Positions 50,395-62,682 of a stretch of DNA of 64,000 nt are shown here, piece by piece. Source of the stretch: Parasulfuritortus cantonensis. Its GTDB lineage: Bacteria > Pseudomonadota > Gammaproteobacteria > Burkholderiales > Thiobacillaceae. Position 1 is the first letter of the stretch. Every line of letters begins with the position of its first letter. Location: the NCBI RefSeq assembly GCF_004337445.1, contig NZ_SJZB01000045.1, forward strand, positions 33,284 through 97,283. Direction: 5' to 3'. The notes beneath the pieces were generated by a model, which saw only the letters and a program-made list of their open reading frames with translations, searched no databases and was not told where the DNA came from. The position numbers and the translations under genes were made by a program.

Positions 50395-51309
50395 GTGACC
50401 CGCAAACCCAGTTCCAGCTTCGCAAAACCGCGCCGCCATGCCGTCCCGAAGGCCGAAAAGGAGGCCGGCGGCATCGTCCGCGTCGCCGCCATCCAGATGG
50501 CGTCCGGCCCGAGCGTGCCGGCCAACCTGGCCGAGGCCGGGCGGCTGGTGGAGATCGCCGCCGGCGCCGGCGCCAAGCTGGTCGTGCTGCCCGAGAATTT
50601 CGCCCTCATGGGCCTCAAGGAAACCGACAAGATCGCCGTGCGCGAGCACCCCGGCAAGGGGCCGATCCAGAAGTTCCTCGCCGCCCAGGCCAAGAAGCAC
50701 GGCATCTGGCTGGTCGGCGGCTCGGTGCCGATGGAATGCGACCACCCGGGCAAGATCTACAACGCCTGCCTGGTCTATGACGACAAGGGCAAGCTGGTGG
50801 CCCGCTACAACAAGATCCACCTGTTCGGCCTCGACCTCGGCAACGAGCACTACCACGAGGAAGCCACCATCGCCGCCGGCGACACGGTCGTGGTGGTGGA
50901 CAGCCCGTTCGGGCGCATCGGCCTGTCGATCTGCTACGACCTGCGCTTCCCCGAGCTCTACCGCGCCATGGGCGACGTCGACGTCATCCTGGTCCCGGCC
51001 GCCTTCACGGCGACCACCGGCAAGGCCCACTTCGAGACCCTGGTACGCGCCCGCGCCATCGAGAACCTGGCCTACGTGGTCGCGCCGGCCCAGGGCGGTT
51101 ACCACCTGTCCGGCCGGGAAACCCACGGCGATACCATGATCGTCGACCCCTGGGGCAACGTGCTCGACCGCCTGCCGCGCGGTTCCGGCGTCGTCGTCGC
51201 CGGCATCAACCGGGCCTACCAGACCAGCCTGCGCCAGAGCCTGCCCGCCCTCAAGCACCGTACCCTGGACTGTACCCAGGGCGTCAAGATCGAGGTGATC
51301 CAGGCATGA
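50395..51309 (+). CDS. Carbon-nitrogen hydrolase (Nit1/omega-amidase type)
   Basis: Nitrilase-superfamily amidase, about 304 aa. The catalytic Glu-Lys-Cys triad is readable: Glu in VVLPENFAL, Lys in [10 protein letters not shown] and Cys in [17 protein letters not shown]. Nit1-like enzymes hydrolyse deaminated glutathione, a likely metabolite-repair role here. The start is uncertain: GTG at 50395 or TTG at 50383, since the conserved part begins only at [13 protein letters not shown]. Its stop overlaps the tldD ATG (ATGA). Confidence 0.9.
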   Translation: MTRKPSSSFAKPRRHAVPKAEKEAGGIVRVAAIQMASGPSVPANLAEAGRLVEIAAGAGAKLVVLPENFALMGLKETDKIAVREHPGKGPIQKFLAAQAKKHGIWLVGGSVPMECDHPGKIYNACLVYDDKGKLVARYNKIHLFGLDLGNEHYHEEATIAAGDTVVVVDSPFGRIGLSICYDLRFPELYRAMGDVDVILVPAAFTATTGKAHFETLVRARAIENLAYVVAPAQGGYHLSGRETHGDTMIVDPWGNVLDRLPRGSGVVVAGINRAYQTSLRQSLPALKHRTLDCTQGVKIEVIQA

Positions 51310-52751
51310 GCACCATGGACCCCGCACTCGACACTTCCACCGCCACCCTGCTGGCGCCGAACGGCCTCGACGACGGCAAGCTCGACACCGCCATGGGCTG
51401 GCTGGCCAGCCATCGCCTGGACGACGCCGACCTGTACTTCCAATACTCCCGTTCCGAGGCCTGGAGCCTGGAGGAAGGCCGGGTCAAGTCGGGCAGCTTC
51501 AACATCGACCAGGGCGTCGGCGTACGCGCCGTGTCCGGCGAAAAGACCGCCTTCGCCTATTCCGACGACATCAGCCTGCCGGCCCTGGAACAGGCCATCC
51601 GGGCCGCCCGGGCGATCACCGCCATCGGCGCCGACGGCCGCGCCGCAGCCGGCAATGCCGTTTCCGGACGCAAGCTGTATGCGCCGCTCGACCCCATCGC
51701 CAGCCTGGCGGAGGCCGACAAGGTCGCCCTCCTGCACCGGCTCGAGGACTACGCCCGCAAGCTCGACCCGCGCGTGACCCAGGTCATGGCCAGCCTGGCC
51801 GGCGAATACGAGGTCGTCCACATCGCCCGCCTGGACGGCCGCCGGGCCGCCGACGTGCGGCCGCTGGTGCGCGTCTCGCTGCAGGTCATCGTCGAACAGG
51901 ACGGTCGCCGCGAGCAGGGCTCGGCGGGCGGCGGCGGCCGCTTCGACTACGCCTATTTCACCGATGCCGTGCTCAAGGACTACGCCGGACAGGCGGTCCA
52001 CCAGGCCCTCACCAACCTGGACGCCAAGCCCGCCCCGGCCGGCACCATGACGGTGGTGCTCGGCTCCGGCTGGCCCGGCATCCTGCTGCACGAAGCCATC
52101 GGGCACGGCCTGGAAGGCGATTTCAACCGCAAGGGCAGCTCGGCGTTCTCCGGCCGCATCGGCCAGCGCGTCGCCGCCCAGGGCGTCACGGTGGTGGACG
52201 ACGGCAGCATCCCGGATCGGCGCGGCTCGCTCAACATCGACGACGAAGGCACGCCGACCCAGTGCACCACCCTGATCGAGGACGGCATCCTGCGCGGCTA
52301 CATGCAGGACAGCCTGAACGCCCGCCTCATGGGCATGGCGCCCACCGGCAACGCCCGGCGCGAGTCGTTCGCCCACCTGCCCATGCCGCGCATGACCAAC
52401 ACCTGCATGCTGGCCGGCGACAAGGACCCGCAGGAGATCATCGCCTCGGTCAAGAACGGCCTCTACGCGGTCAACTTCGGCGGCGGCCAGGTCGACATCA
52501 CGAGCGGCAAGTTCGTCTTCTCGGCCGCCGAGGCATGGATGATCGAGGATGGCAAGCTGACCTATCCGGTCAAGGGCGCCACCCTGATCGGCAACGGCCC
52601 CGACGTGCTCACCCGGGTGACCATGATCGGCAACGACATGCGCCTCGACCCGGGCGTCGGCACCTGCGGCAAGGAAGGCCAGAGCGTGCCGGTCGGGGTC
52701 GGCCAGCCCACCCTGCGCGTCGACGGCCTGACGGTGGGCGGAACGCATTAG
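51306..52751 (+). CDS. tldD: Metalloprotease TldD
   Basis: Subunit of the TldD/TldE (PmbA) protease that cleaves unfolded peptides and matures some modified peptides; 481 aa. The zinc motif [11 protein letters not shown] (HExxxH) is near residue 265. The [20 protein letters not shown] segment and a Cys in [13 protein letters not shown] near the C-terminus are conserved. It is coupled to the nitrilase gene by a 4-bp overlap. The partner pmbA is not in the window. Confidence 0.96.
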   Translation: MSTMDPALDTSTATLLAPNGLDDGKLDTAMGWLASHRLDDADLYFQYSRSEAWSLEEGRVKSGSFNIDQGVGVRAVSGEKTAFAYSDDISLPALEQAIRAARAITAIGADGRAAAGNAVSGRKLYAPLDPIASLAEADKVALLHRLEDYARKLDPRVTQVMASLAGEYEVVHIARLDGRRAADVRPLVRVSLQVIVEQDGRREQGSAGGGGRFDYAYFTDAVLKDYAGQAVHQALTNLDAKPAPAGTMTVVLGSGWPGILLHEAIGHGLEGDFNRKGSSAFSGRIGQRVAAQGVTVVDDGSIPDRRGSLNIDDEGTPTQCTTLIEDGILRGYMQDSLNARLMGMAPTGNARRESFAHLPMPRMTNTCMLAGDKDPQEIIASVKNGLYAVNFGGGQVDITSGKFVFSAAEAWMIEDGKLTYPVKGATLIGNGPDVLTRVTMIGNDMRLDPGVGTCGKEGQSVPVGVGQPTLRVDGLTVGGTH

Positions 52752-52841
52752 GGAGCCAACGCGCTGAGCCCGCAGGTGCGGACTTGTCACCACTGACTTG
52801 AGGCTGGCGCGTCATCCCGACGTGCCGGCCATTTCCGAGCC

Positions 52842-53006
52842 CTATCCGTTTGCCAGCAAACCGGAGCGATACAGCGATATCGCCGCCCAAGCCAATGCCG
52901 CCAGGCCCAACCTTCCCCAGTCCCCGGTTTGTGTCCTCCCCAGTAGCGCCCGGTAGAGGTAAAAGAAAATCACCAGCCCCAGCGCCAATTGAAGAAGATG
53001 CAGCAT
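52842..53006 (-). CDS. Small hydrophobic membrane protein
   Basis: Predicted 54-aa protein starting MLHLLQLALGLVIFFYLYRALLG, with one clear transmembrane segment and a second hydrophobic stretch (LGLAALAWAAISLYRSGLL). GGGAGGGG stands just before the ATG at 53006, a stronger start than the in-frame ATG at 53024. No family recognised. It converges with tldD. Confidence 0.6.
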   Translation of the reverse strand: MLHLLQLALGLVIFFYLYRALLGRTQTGDWGRLGLAALAWAAISLYRSGLLANG

Positions 53007-53149
53007 AGCCCCTCCCTTTGTCATGGGCCCGATCGGCGGGCCATCGGGCGAGGCAACACCCGCCTGCTCCGACCAAGCCTCCTATTGCACGGAAAAACGC
53101 CTCTTGCTCCGGGCCCAGCTACGCTCCATAGCGGCTTGCACGACGCCGG

Positions 53150-54445
53150 TCAGTCCGGCGGAACGTCTCCGTCCCAGGGCAGGCCATTGCCCTCGGCCGG
53201 CAGCGCGGCCGCGTAACAGCCGTCCAGGTCGGCCGCCGCCAGGGCGACGACGTCGCCGTCCAGCTTGCCCTCGTCGCGCATCTTCTCCAGCATGCCGAGC
53301 ACTTCCGCAGGATGCATGCCCTTGCGGTAGGGGCGGTCCTGGGCCAGGGCCTGGAACACGTCGGCCACGGCGATGATGCGCGCCTCGGTGGGCAACCGGC
53401 TGGCGCTGTACTGGAACGGATAGCCGTCGCCGATCAGGGTCTCGTGATGGCAACCGGCCCATTCCGCGATCTCTTCCAGGCCGCGGATGCGATGCAGGAT
53501 GCGGTAGGTGTCGTAGCTGTGCCGGTGCATGATGGCGCGCCCGTCGGCGTCGAGCGGGCCGTTCGATTCCAGTATCTCGTCCGGCACCCCGAGCTTGCCC
53601 AGGTCGTGCAACAGGCCGGCGATCTCGATCTGGCCGATCCGCTGGTCGGGCAGCTCGGCCGCCCTGGCCAGGTGGACGGCCAGTTGGGCCACGCCGCGCG
53701 AATGCTCGTAGGTGTAGGGGCTCTTGGCGTCGACGATGTGGGCGAAGACCTTGGCCAGGTCGTGCAGGTCCTGGGCATTGTCGATGCGCGGCGCGGTCGG
53801 GTTCTCGAAATTGGTCACGTAGTCCGCCACGTCGAGCGGGTCGAGGGCCAGCCAGAATGCCTCGCCGCGCGAGCAGTCGAGGAAGGCGTCGACGAGATCG
53901 GGGGCGAAGAAGCGGCCGGACAGGGCGGCCAGCTTGTCCCGGATGCGCCAGAAGCAGGCCTGGTCGCCGGCCGCCCGGAATTGCGCGAGCAAGGCGTCGG
54001 CACGGTCTACCAGATAGATGAGGTTGCTCATCCGGGCCGTGGCCTCGTCGACGCCGGGGTTGCGGCCGAGGCCATCCCAGTGGCTGTGGTGCCAGCGGAT
54101 CACCGGCGCCAGATGCGCCAACGGCCGCACCGAGCGCAAATAGGCGGCGCCCACCCTGCAGTGACGTTCCGAACCATCCCAGTCCAACTCGGTGACCAGC
54201 TTGGTATGCACCCGGGTGGAGGAGACGCCGCAGTCGTGCAGCAGGGAGGCGTGGAACAGGTCGGCCATCGCCCGGTCGTCCCAGCCCAGGCGGCGGGCGG
54301 TTTCGGTCGCCATGCAGGCGACCCGCTCGCCGTGCTGACGTTCGTCCACCCCCACCAGATTGAGCGCCTCGGTCAGGCAACAGATGGCTTCGCGCAAATC
54401 GACGTGCAGGCCGGACTCGGGCACGTCCAGGGTCGGGACATTCAT
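53150..54445 (-). CDS. HD-GYP domain protein (putative cyclic-di-GMP phosphodiesterase)
   Basis: Protein of 431 aa with two HD-type domains. The N-terminal one has HGERVACMATETARRLGW and SLLHDCG near residue 70. The C-terminal HD-GYP domain has HSRGVAQLAVHLAR, LLHDLGKLGVP near residue 285, HRHSYDTYRIL, CHHETLIGDGYP and VFQALAQDRPYRKGM, so all key metal ligands are present. It should degrade cyclic di-GMP. No receiver or transmembrane part is seen. The ATG at 54445 follows AGGAG. It diverges from nothing and is followed by a 143-bp gap to the small membrane gene. Confidence 0.9.
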   Translation of the reverse strand: MNVPTLDVPESGLHVDLREAICCLTEALNLVGVDERQHGERVACMATETARRLGWDDRAMADLFHASLLHDCGVSSTRVHTKLVTELDWDGSERHCRVGAAYLRSVRPLAHLAPVIRWHHSHWDGLGRNPGVDEATARMSNLIYLVDRADALLAQFRAAGDQACFWRIRDKLAALSGRFFAPDLVDAFLDCSRGEAFWLALDPLDVADYVTNFENPTAPRIDNAQDLHDLAKVFAHIVDAKSPYTYEHSRGVAQLAVHLARAAELPDQRIGQIEIAGLLHDLGKLGVPDEILESNGPLDADGRAIMHRHSYDTYRILHRIRGLEEIAEWAGCHHETLIGDGYPFQYSASRLPTEARIIAVADVFQALAQDRPYRKGMHPAEVLGMLEKMRDEGKLDGDVVALAAADLDGCYAAALPAEGNGLPWDGDVPPD

Positions 54446-54506
54446 GTCAGCTCCTAGCTTTCTTCCGGTTATAGCCCAGCGCCGTGCCGAATGAACGGCC
54501 AAGGGC

Positions 54507-55082
54507 CTACCGCACGGCGGGTTCCAGCAACCGTACGGCGGTCATGACCACCGCCGGCTCGGGCACGTCGGACTCGAACGGGCCGGCCGCGCCGGTGGCC
54601 AGGGCGGCGATCCGGTCCACCACCTCGCGGCCGCGCACGACGCGGCCGAACACCGCGTAGCCGTAGCCGCGGACGTCTGCGGAGCGGTAGTTCAGGAAGG
54701 CGTTGTCGGCGACGTTGATGAAGAACTGCGCGGTGGCCGAATGGGGGTCGCCGGTACGCGCCATGGCGACCGTGTAGCGTTCGTTGCCGAGGCCGTTCGC
54801 GGCCTCGTTGCGGATCGGCGCGCGCGTCGCCTTCTTGCGCAAGGCCTGGTCGTAGCCGCCGCCCTGGATCATGAAGCCGGCGATGACGCGGTGGAACACG
54901 GTGCCGTCGTACTGCCCGGCACGCACGTAGTCGAGGAAATTGCGCACCGTCTCGGGCGCCTTGTCCGGGTAGAGTTCCACGGTCACGGCGCCCAGGTTGG
55001 TCCGGATCTCGACCTCCGGGTTGCCCGCCTGGGCGAGACCGGCGGCGAACAGGGCAAGGATGGCGAACAGCGTCTTCAACAT
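54507..55082 (-). CDS. Periplasmic cyclophilin-type peptidyl-prolyl isomerase
   Basis: Peptidyl-prolyl cis-trans isomerase of the PpiA type, 191 aa, with a signal peptide ([19 protein letters not shown]). The catalytic segment [16 protein letters not shown] near residue 65 contains the conserved Arg, and the [18 protein letters not shown] segment follows near 115. The domain is complete. It assists folding of exported proteins. It diverges from the aroG leader region. Confidence 0.93.
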   Translation of the reverse strand: MLKTLFAILALFAAGLAQAGNPEVEIRTNLGAVTVELYPDKAPETVRNFLDYVRAGQYDGTVFHRVIAGFMIQGGGYDQALRKKATRAPIRNEAANGLGNERYTVAMARTGDPHSATAQFFINVADNAFLNYRSADVRGYGYAVFGRVVRGREVVDRIAALATGAAGPFESDVPEPAVVMTAVRLLEPAVR

Positions 55083-55171
55083 CGGGCAACCTCGGGTTCG
55101 GGAAAAGCCGCATTATCGCCGGATGGCTGAAATCCTTGTCGCTTCGTCGTCGCGTCTGATAGCATCCCGCC

Positions 55172-55243
55172 ATGGCTTCCGTTCGCAACCGCTTCTTCCG
55201 ATTTTATTTCTATCCCACGCCACTGGCGGTCGGGAGAGGCTGA
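55172..55243 (+). CDS. aroG leader peptide, Phe/Tyr-rich (attenuation)
   Basis: A 23-codon open frame, ATG at 55172 and TGA at 55241, lies upstream of aroG. Residues 8-14 read FFRFYFY, i.e. four Phe and two Tyr codons within seven. Such clusters occur in leader peptides of aromatic amino acid operons (for example pheA). It lies between a segment that can pair with region 2 and the antiterminator/terminator, so ribosome stalling at the Phe/Tyr codons would decide termination. Confidence 0.85.
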   Translation: MASVRNRFFRFYFYPTPLAVGRG

Positions 55244-55299
55244 CGTGAACTGATTTGCGCCGAATTCCCCGAAAACCGCCAGGGCTCCTGGCGGTTTTT
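55223..55299 (+). promoter_or_regulatory. Transcription attenuator (antiterminator and terminator) of aroG
   Basis: The terminator is a perfect 12-bp stem, AAAACCGCCAGG (55272-55283) with CCTGGCGGTTTT (55287-55298), running into a T-rich tail. Its 5' arm can instead pair over 8 bp with CTGGCGGT at 55223-55230 (antiterminator), just after the Phe/Tyr codons. A third segment, CCGCCA at 55167-55172 at the leader start, can pair with TGGCGG at 55224-55229 and so block the antiterminator. This is the classical 1:2, 2:3, 3:4 arrangement. Confidence 0.85.
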
Positions 55300-55335
55300 G
55301 TTTTGGGGTCCTGGCATTGCAATAGGAGATTGACC

Positions 55336-56412
55336 ATGGCGGGTTTCCGCACCGACGACACCCGGATCGAGCAAAGCGACGAACTGCTCGCCCCGATGCA
55401 GATCATGCGCGAACTGAAGGCGAGCGACGACGCGCTCAAGACCACCTTCATCGCGCGTTCCGAGATCCACGACGTCCTGCGTGGCGCCGACGACCGCCTG
55501 GTGGCGGTGGTCGGCCCCTGCTCCATCCACGACCCCGCGGCCGCCATGGACTACGCCCGCCGCCTCAAGCCGGTGGCCGACGCGCTGCGCGAGGAGCTGG
55601 TGATCGTGATGCGGGTCTACTTCGAGAAGCCGCGCACCACGGTGGGCTGGAAGGGGCTGATCAACGACCCGCACCTGAACGAGAGCTTCGACATCAACGA
55701 AGGCCTGCGCCTGGCCCGCAAGCTGCTGCTCGAGATCAACGAGCTCGGCCTGCCCTGCGGCACGGAATTCCTCGACCTGATCTCGCCCCAGTACATCGCC
55801 GACCTGGTCGCCTGGGGCGCCATCGGCGCCCGCACCACCGAATCCCAGTCGCATCGCCAGCTCGCCTCCGGGCTGTCCTGTCCGGTCGGCTTCAAGAACG
55901 GCACCGACGGCAACCTGAAGATCGCCGTCGACGCCATCAAGGCGGCCTCCTCGCACCATCACTTCGTGTCGATCACCAAGTCCGGCCACGTCGCCGTATT
56001 CAAGACGGCCGGCAACGAGGACTGCCACGTCATCCTGCGCGGCGGCAAGCAGCCGAACTACGACGCCGCCAGCGTCGAAACGGCCTGCCAGCAGCTCGCC
56101 GGCGCCGGCCTGCGCCCGCAGGTGATGATCGACTTCTCGCACGCCAACTCGAGCAAGCAGTACCAGCGCCAGGTGGACGTCGGCCGCGACGTCGCCAGCC
56201 AGATCGCCGGCGGCGAGACGCGCATCGCCGGGGTGATGATCGAGAGCCACATCAACCCGGGCCGCCAGGAGATCGTGCCGGACAAGACGCTCGCCTACGG
56301 CGTCTCGGTCACCGACGCCTGCCTGGGCTGGGACGACACCGTGCCGCTCCTGCACGAACTGGCCCAGGCCGTGCGCCTGCGCCGCGTCTCGGCGCCGGCG
56401 GACGAACAGTAA
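55336..56412 (+). CDS. aroG: 3-deoxy-7-phosphoheptulonate synthase (DAHP synthase, class I)
   Basis: First enzyme of the shikimate pathway, joining phosphoenolpyruvate and erythrose-4-phosphate; 358 aa, type I-alpha (AroF/G/H). Signatures include VAVVGPCSIHDP near residue 57, MRVYFEKPRTTVGWKG, GARTTESQSHRQLASGLSCPVGFKNGT and MIDFSHANSSKQ. The ATG at 55336 follows AGGAG. An in-frame extension to 55255 would run through the terminator hairpin and is rejected. Expression is very likely controlled by the Phe/Tyr attenuator just upstream; feedback inhibition specificity is not readable. Confidence 0.96.
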   Translation: MAGFRTDDTRIEQSDELLAPMQIMRELKASDDALKTTFIARSEIHDVLRGADDRLVAVVGPCSIHDPAAAMDYARRLKPVADALREELVIVMRVYFEKPRTTVGWKGLINDPHLNESFDINEGLRLARKLLLEINELGLPCGTEFLDLISPQYIADLVAWGAIGARTTESQSHRQLASGLSCPVGFKNGTDGNLKIAVDAIKAASSHHHFVSITKSGHVAVFKTAGNEDCHVILRGGKQPNYDAASVETACQQLAGAGLRPQVMIDFSHANSSKQYQRQVDVGRDVASQIAGGETRIAGVMIESHINPGRQEIVPDKTLAYGVSVTDACLGWDDTVPLLHELAQAVRLRRVSAPADEQ

Positions 56413-56443
56413 CCGAAGCCGGCGAAGTGGGTTAGAATGCGCC

Positions 56444-56543
56444 GTGGCGGGTCTCCCCGCATGGCTACGCCGTGAACCTGGTCAGGTCCGGAAGGAAGCA
56501 GCCACAGCGGAAGATGCCAGTGCCGGGGGTCGGGCTCGCCACC
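56444..56543 (+). ncRNA. ffs: Signal recognition particle 4.5S RNA
   Basis: About 100-nt RNA with the invariant SRP core GGTCAGGTCCGGAAGGAAGC at 56478-56497 followed by AGCCA. The ends GTGGCG and CGCCAC pair to form the base of the single hairpin; ends are therefore approximate. A -10-like TAGAAT at 56433-56438 sits 5 bp before the 5' end. It lies between aroG and the PagL-like gene. Confidence 0.93.
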
Positions 56544-56581
56544 CTCTCCACCATGGAGAGCGTACCTGAGGAGACACAGGG

Positions 56582-57115
56582 ATGAGACACAGCGCAATCG
56601 CCTTCTTGTTCGCCGGTCTGGCGGCCGCTGCCACGCCCGCCGGCGCGGTGGACGGTTACGTCGTGGCCGTCGGCGGTGCCGACGACACCCAGTCCCTGCG
56701 GGTCGGCATGATCCGGCAGTGGAACGACCAGTGGTTCAACGAAGGCCACTGGCACATGACCGGCTACTGGGAAGGCACCCTCGGTTACCTCAACAGCGAC
56801 GGCCACAACGGCAAGAGCGCCGCCGACGCCAGCTTCGCGCCGGTGTTCCGCCTGCGTCCGAACGCCATGGGCGGCGCCCAGCCCTATTGGGACCTCGCCC
56901 TCAGCCTGCACCTGCTCAGCACCCGCAAACTCGACGACCGCCACGACCTCGGCAGCGCCCTGCAGGTCGCCCCCCTGGTCGGCCTCGGCGTCACCTTCGG
57001 CGGCAAGAGCCAGTACGACCTCGGCTACCGCTTCCAGCACCTGACCAACCTCGGGCTCAAGGAACCCGACGACGGCCTCAACCTGCATCAGGTCCGCCTG
57101 ACCTACCTTTATTGA
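56582..57115 (+). CDS. PagL-like lipid A acyloxyacyl hydrolase family outer-membrane protein
   Basis: Protein of 177 aa with a signal peptide (about residues 1-22) and alternating beta-strand pattern of an eight-stranded barrel, ending in aromatic Tyr. The C-terminal region YRFQHLTNLGLKEPDDG corresponds to the PagL active-site segment: the catalytic His (153) is kept, but the expected Ser two residues later is Thr (155) and the Glu is not obvious. Lipid A 3-O-deacylation is therefore uncertain. It begins 38 bp after the SRP RNA. Confidence 0.72.
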   Translation: MRHSAIAFLFAGLAAAATPAGAVDGYVVAVGGADDTQSLRVGMIRQWNDQWFNEGHWHMTGYWEGTLGYLNSDGHNGKSAADASFAPVFRLRPNAMGGAQPYWDLALSLHLLSTRKLDDRHDLGSALQVAPLVGLGVTFGGKSQYDLGYRFQHLTNLGLKEPDDGLNLHQVRLTYLY

Positions 57116-57152
57116 CGCCGGGAGCCGGTTCCGGCTCTGATAAAATCCGGCC

Positions 57153-58771
57153 ATGAGTTACCAGGTCCTCGCCCGCAAGTGGCGACCGAAGTCCTTCGCC
57201 GAACTGGTCGGCCAGGAACACGTCGTGCGCGCCCTCTCCAACGCCCTCGAACAGGGCCGGCTGCACCACGCCTACCTGTTCACCGGCACCCGTGGCGTCG
57301 GCAAGACCACCCTGGCGCGCATCCTGGCGCGCTGCCTGAACTGCGACACCGGCGTCTCCTCGACGCCCTGCGGCGTCTGCCCCGCCTGCCGGCAGATCGA
57401 GGCGGGCCGCTTCGTCGACCTGATCGAGATCGACGCCGCCTCCTACACCGGCGTCGACAACATGCGCGAGGTGCTGGAAAACGCCCAGTACGCGCCCACG
57501 TCCGGCCGCTACAAGGTCTACATCATCGACGAAGTGCACATGCTTTCGAAGAGCGCCTTCAACGCCATGCTGAAGACCCTCGAGGAGCCGCCCGAGCACG
57601 TCGTCTTCGTGCTCGCCACCACCGACCCGCAGAAGGTGCCGGTCACCGTGCTGTCGCGCTGCCTGCAATTCAACCTCAAGCAGATGCCGCCCGGCCACGT
57701 CGCCGGGCACCTGCGCCGGGTGCTGGAAAGCGAGGGCATCCCCTACGAACCGGGCGCGCTCAACCTGCTCGCCCGCGCCGCCGCCGGCAGCATGCGCGAC
57801 GCCCTCTCGCTCACCGACCAGGCCATTGCCTACGGCAGCGGCCGCATCGAGGAACAGCAGACCCGCGACATGCTGGGAACGGTCGACCAGGCCTACCTGT
57901 TCCCGCTCCTGGAAGCCCTGGCCGATGCCGACGGCCCGCGCCTGATGCGCGAGGCCGAGGCGATCGCCGAGCGCAGCCTGGCCTTCGACGCCGCCCTTCA
58001 GGACCTGGCCCTGCTCCTGCAGCAGATCGCCCTGGCCCAGACGGTGCCGGAAGCGGTCGCCGAGGACGTGCCGGAGCGGACCCGGCTGTTCGATCTGGCC
58101 GGCCGCATCGAGCCGGAGACGGTGCAGCTCTACTACCAGATCGCCGCCGTCGGCCGGCGCGACCTGGAACTGGCACCGGACGAATATGCCGGCTTCAGCA
58201 TGACGCTGCTGCGCATGCTGGCCTTCGCGCCCGGCCGGAGCTTCGGCCAGCCGGCCCGCGCCACCGGCCCGACGACGGCGGCAGCGGACTCGCGGGCGCC
58301 GGATCCGCGCCCGGCACGTGCGGCCGCCCCCCCGCCAGTGCCCCGGCGGCCCGCGCGGAACCCCGCCCGGTCCCGGCGGGCAAGCCGGCCGGTTTCGACG
58401 GCGACTGGTTCGCACTCAGCCGGCGCCTGAGCGGCGGCATCAAGATGCTGGCCGCCCATTGCGAGCTGGCCGGCCACGACGGCGATGTCCTGCGCCTGCG
58501 CCTGCCGGGCGACAAGAAGAGCCTGCTCGACAGCCTGGGCGACAAGCTCAAGGCCGCCTTGCGCGAACTGCTCGGCCCGGCGACGCGCATCGAGTTCGAA
58601 CTCGGCGAGACCTCCGGCGACGCCCCCGCCGAGATCGTCGCCCGCCAGCGCGCCGAGCGCCAGGCCGAAGCCGAGACGGCGATCATGGACGACCCCTTCG
58701 TACAGACCATGGTGCGCGATTTCGACGCCACCGTGACCAACATCAAACCCATCGGAGAACCCACGCAATGA
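57153..58771 (+). CDS. dnaX: DNA polymerase III subunit gamma/tau (reading frame breaks at a C7 run)
   Basis: Clamp-loader ATPase. The frame starting at 57153 covers the AAA+ domain: Walker [13 protein letters not shown] near residue 45, the four-Cys zinc module (CLNCDTG ... CGVCPAC), [13 protein letters not shown] and the SRC motif LSRCLQF. It then enters a Pro/Ala-rich linker and ends at 58430 after 425 codons. The tau C-terminal domain ([17 protein letters not shown] ... [14 protein letters not shown]) is in the -1 frame and ends at 58771, overlapping the ybaB start by 4 bp. The switch can only lie near the C7 run at 58327-58333. Either a -1 frameshift makes tau and the unshifted product is gamma-like, or one C is missing from the sequence. 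Confidence 0.88.
58328..58334 (+). other. Candidate -1 frameshift/slippage site in dnaX (C_CCC_CCG)
   Basis: In the upstream frame the run of seven C is read GCC-CCC-CCG, giving the heptamer C_CCC_CCG in X_XXY_YYZ phase, formally like E. coli A_AAA_AAG. A slip to -1 continues in the frame of the tau C-terminal domain. CCGCC and GGCGG downstream can form a hairpin. A one-base homopolymer error would look the same. Confidence 0.5.
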
Positions 58772-59094
58772 TCAAAGGCGGAATCGGCAACCTCATGAAG
58801 CAGGCCCAGCTGATGCAGGAGAACCTGCAGAAGGCCCAGGCCCAGATCGCCGAACTGGAAGTGGAAGGCCAGTCCGGCGCCGGCCTGGTCAAGGTCACCA
58901 TGACCGGCAAGCACGACGTGCGCCGGGTCAGCATCGACGCCTCCCTGATGGGCGACGACAAGGACATGCTGGAGGACCTGGTCGCCGCCGCGGTCAACGA
59001 CGCCGTGCGCAAGGTGGAAAGCGTGACCCAGGAGAAGATGTCCTCGGTGACCGCCGGCATGCCGCTGCCGCCCGGGATGAAACTGCCGTTCTAA
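58768..59094 (+). CDS. ybaB: Nucleoid-associated protein YbaB/EbfC
   Basis: DNA-binding protein of 108 aa with the family pattern [21 protein letters not shown] at the N-terminus, a beta-core ([19 protein letters not shown]) and a C-terminal [10 protein letters not shown]. It forms dimers that bridge DNA. It overlaps dnaX by 4 bp and precedes recR by 7 bp, the standard dnaX-ybaB-recR operon. Confidence 0.97.
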   Translation: MIKGGIGNLMKQAQLMQENLQKAQAQIAELEVEGQSGAGLVKVTMTGKHDVRRVSIDASLMGDDKDMLEDLVAAAVNDAVRKVESVTQEKMSSVTAGMPLPPGMKLPF

Positions 59095-59101
59095 GCGCGC
59101 G

Positions 59102-59691
59102 GTGACGCCGGCCTCCCTCGCCAACCTGATCGACGCCCTGCGCGTCCTGCCCGGCGTCGGCCCCAAGTCGGCGGCGCGCATGGCCTATCACCTGCTGCAG
59201 CGCGACCGGACCGGCGCCGCCCGCCTGGCGGCCGGGCTCGCCGCCGCGCTCGACAACCTGCGGTCCTGCGCACGCTGCAACAACTACAGCGAGGCCGAGG
59301 TCTGCGACAACTGCGCCGACCCGCGCCGCGACCCCCGTCTGCTCTGCGTGGTCGAGATGCCGGTGGACCTGAACCGGATGGAGGAGACGCACGCCTACAA
59401 GGGTCTCTACTTCGTCCTCATGGGCCGCCTCTCCCCGCTCGACGGCGTCGGCCCCCGCGAGATCGGCCTCGACCGCCTGCTCAGGCGGGCCCAGGACGGC
59501 GTCACGGAAGAGGTGATCCTGGCCACCAACTTCACCGTCGAAGGCGAGGCCACTGCCCACTACCTGGGCGAACTGCTCAAGGCCAAGGGCCTCAAGGTCA
59601 CCCGCATGGCGCGCGGCCTGCCGGCCGGGGGCGAACTCGAGCACGTCGACGCCATGACCGTGGCGCAGGCCTTCCTGGACCGCAAGCCGAT

Positions 59692-59695
<4 letters not shown>
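59102..59695 (+). CDS. recR: Recombination mediator RecR
   Basis: Recombination repair protein of 197 aa acting with RecO/RecF to load RecA. It shows the helix-hairpin-helix [20 protein letters not shown], the Cys4 zinc finger ([16 protein letters not shown], residues about 59-74) and a Toprim domain ([15 protein letters not shown]). GTG start at 59102. Its stop overlaps the next ATG (ATGA). Confidence 0.96.
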
Positions 59696-62642
<2,947 letters not shown>

Positions 62643-62682
62643 TAGATTCGATCAACCGCCATCAACGACAGGATAGTTAGAC

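Noticed and set aside
55255..55335. In-frame upstream extension of aroG
   Set aside because: It would be encoded through the attenuator terminator hairpin; ATG 55336 has AGGAG and the normal family N-terminus.
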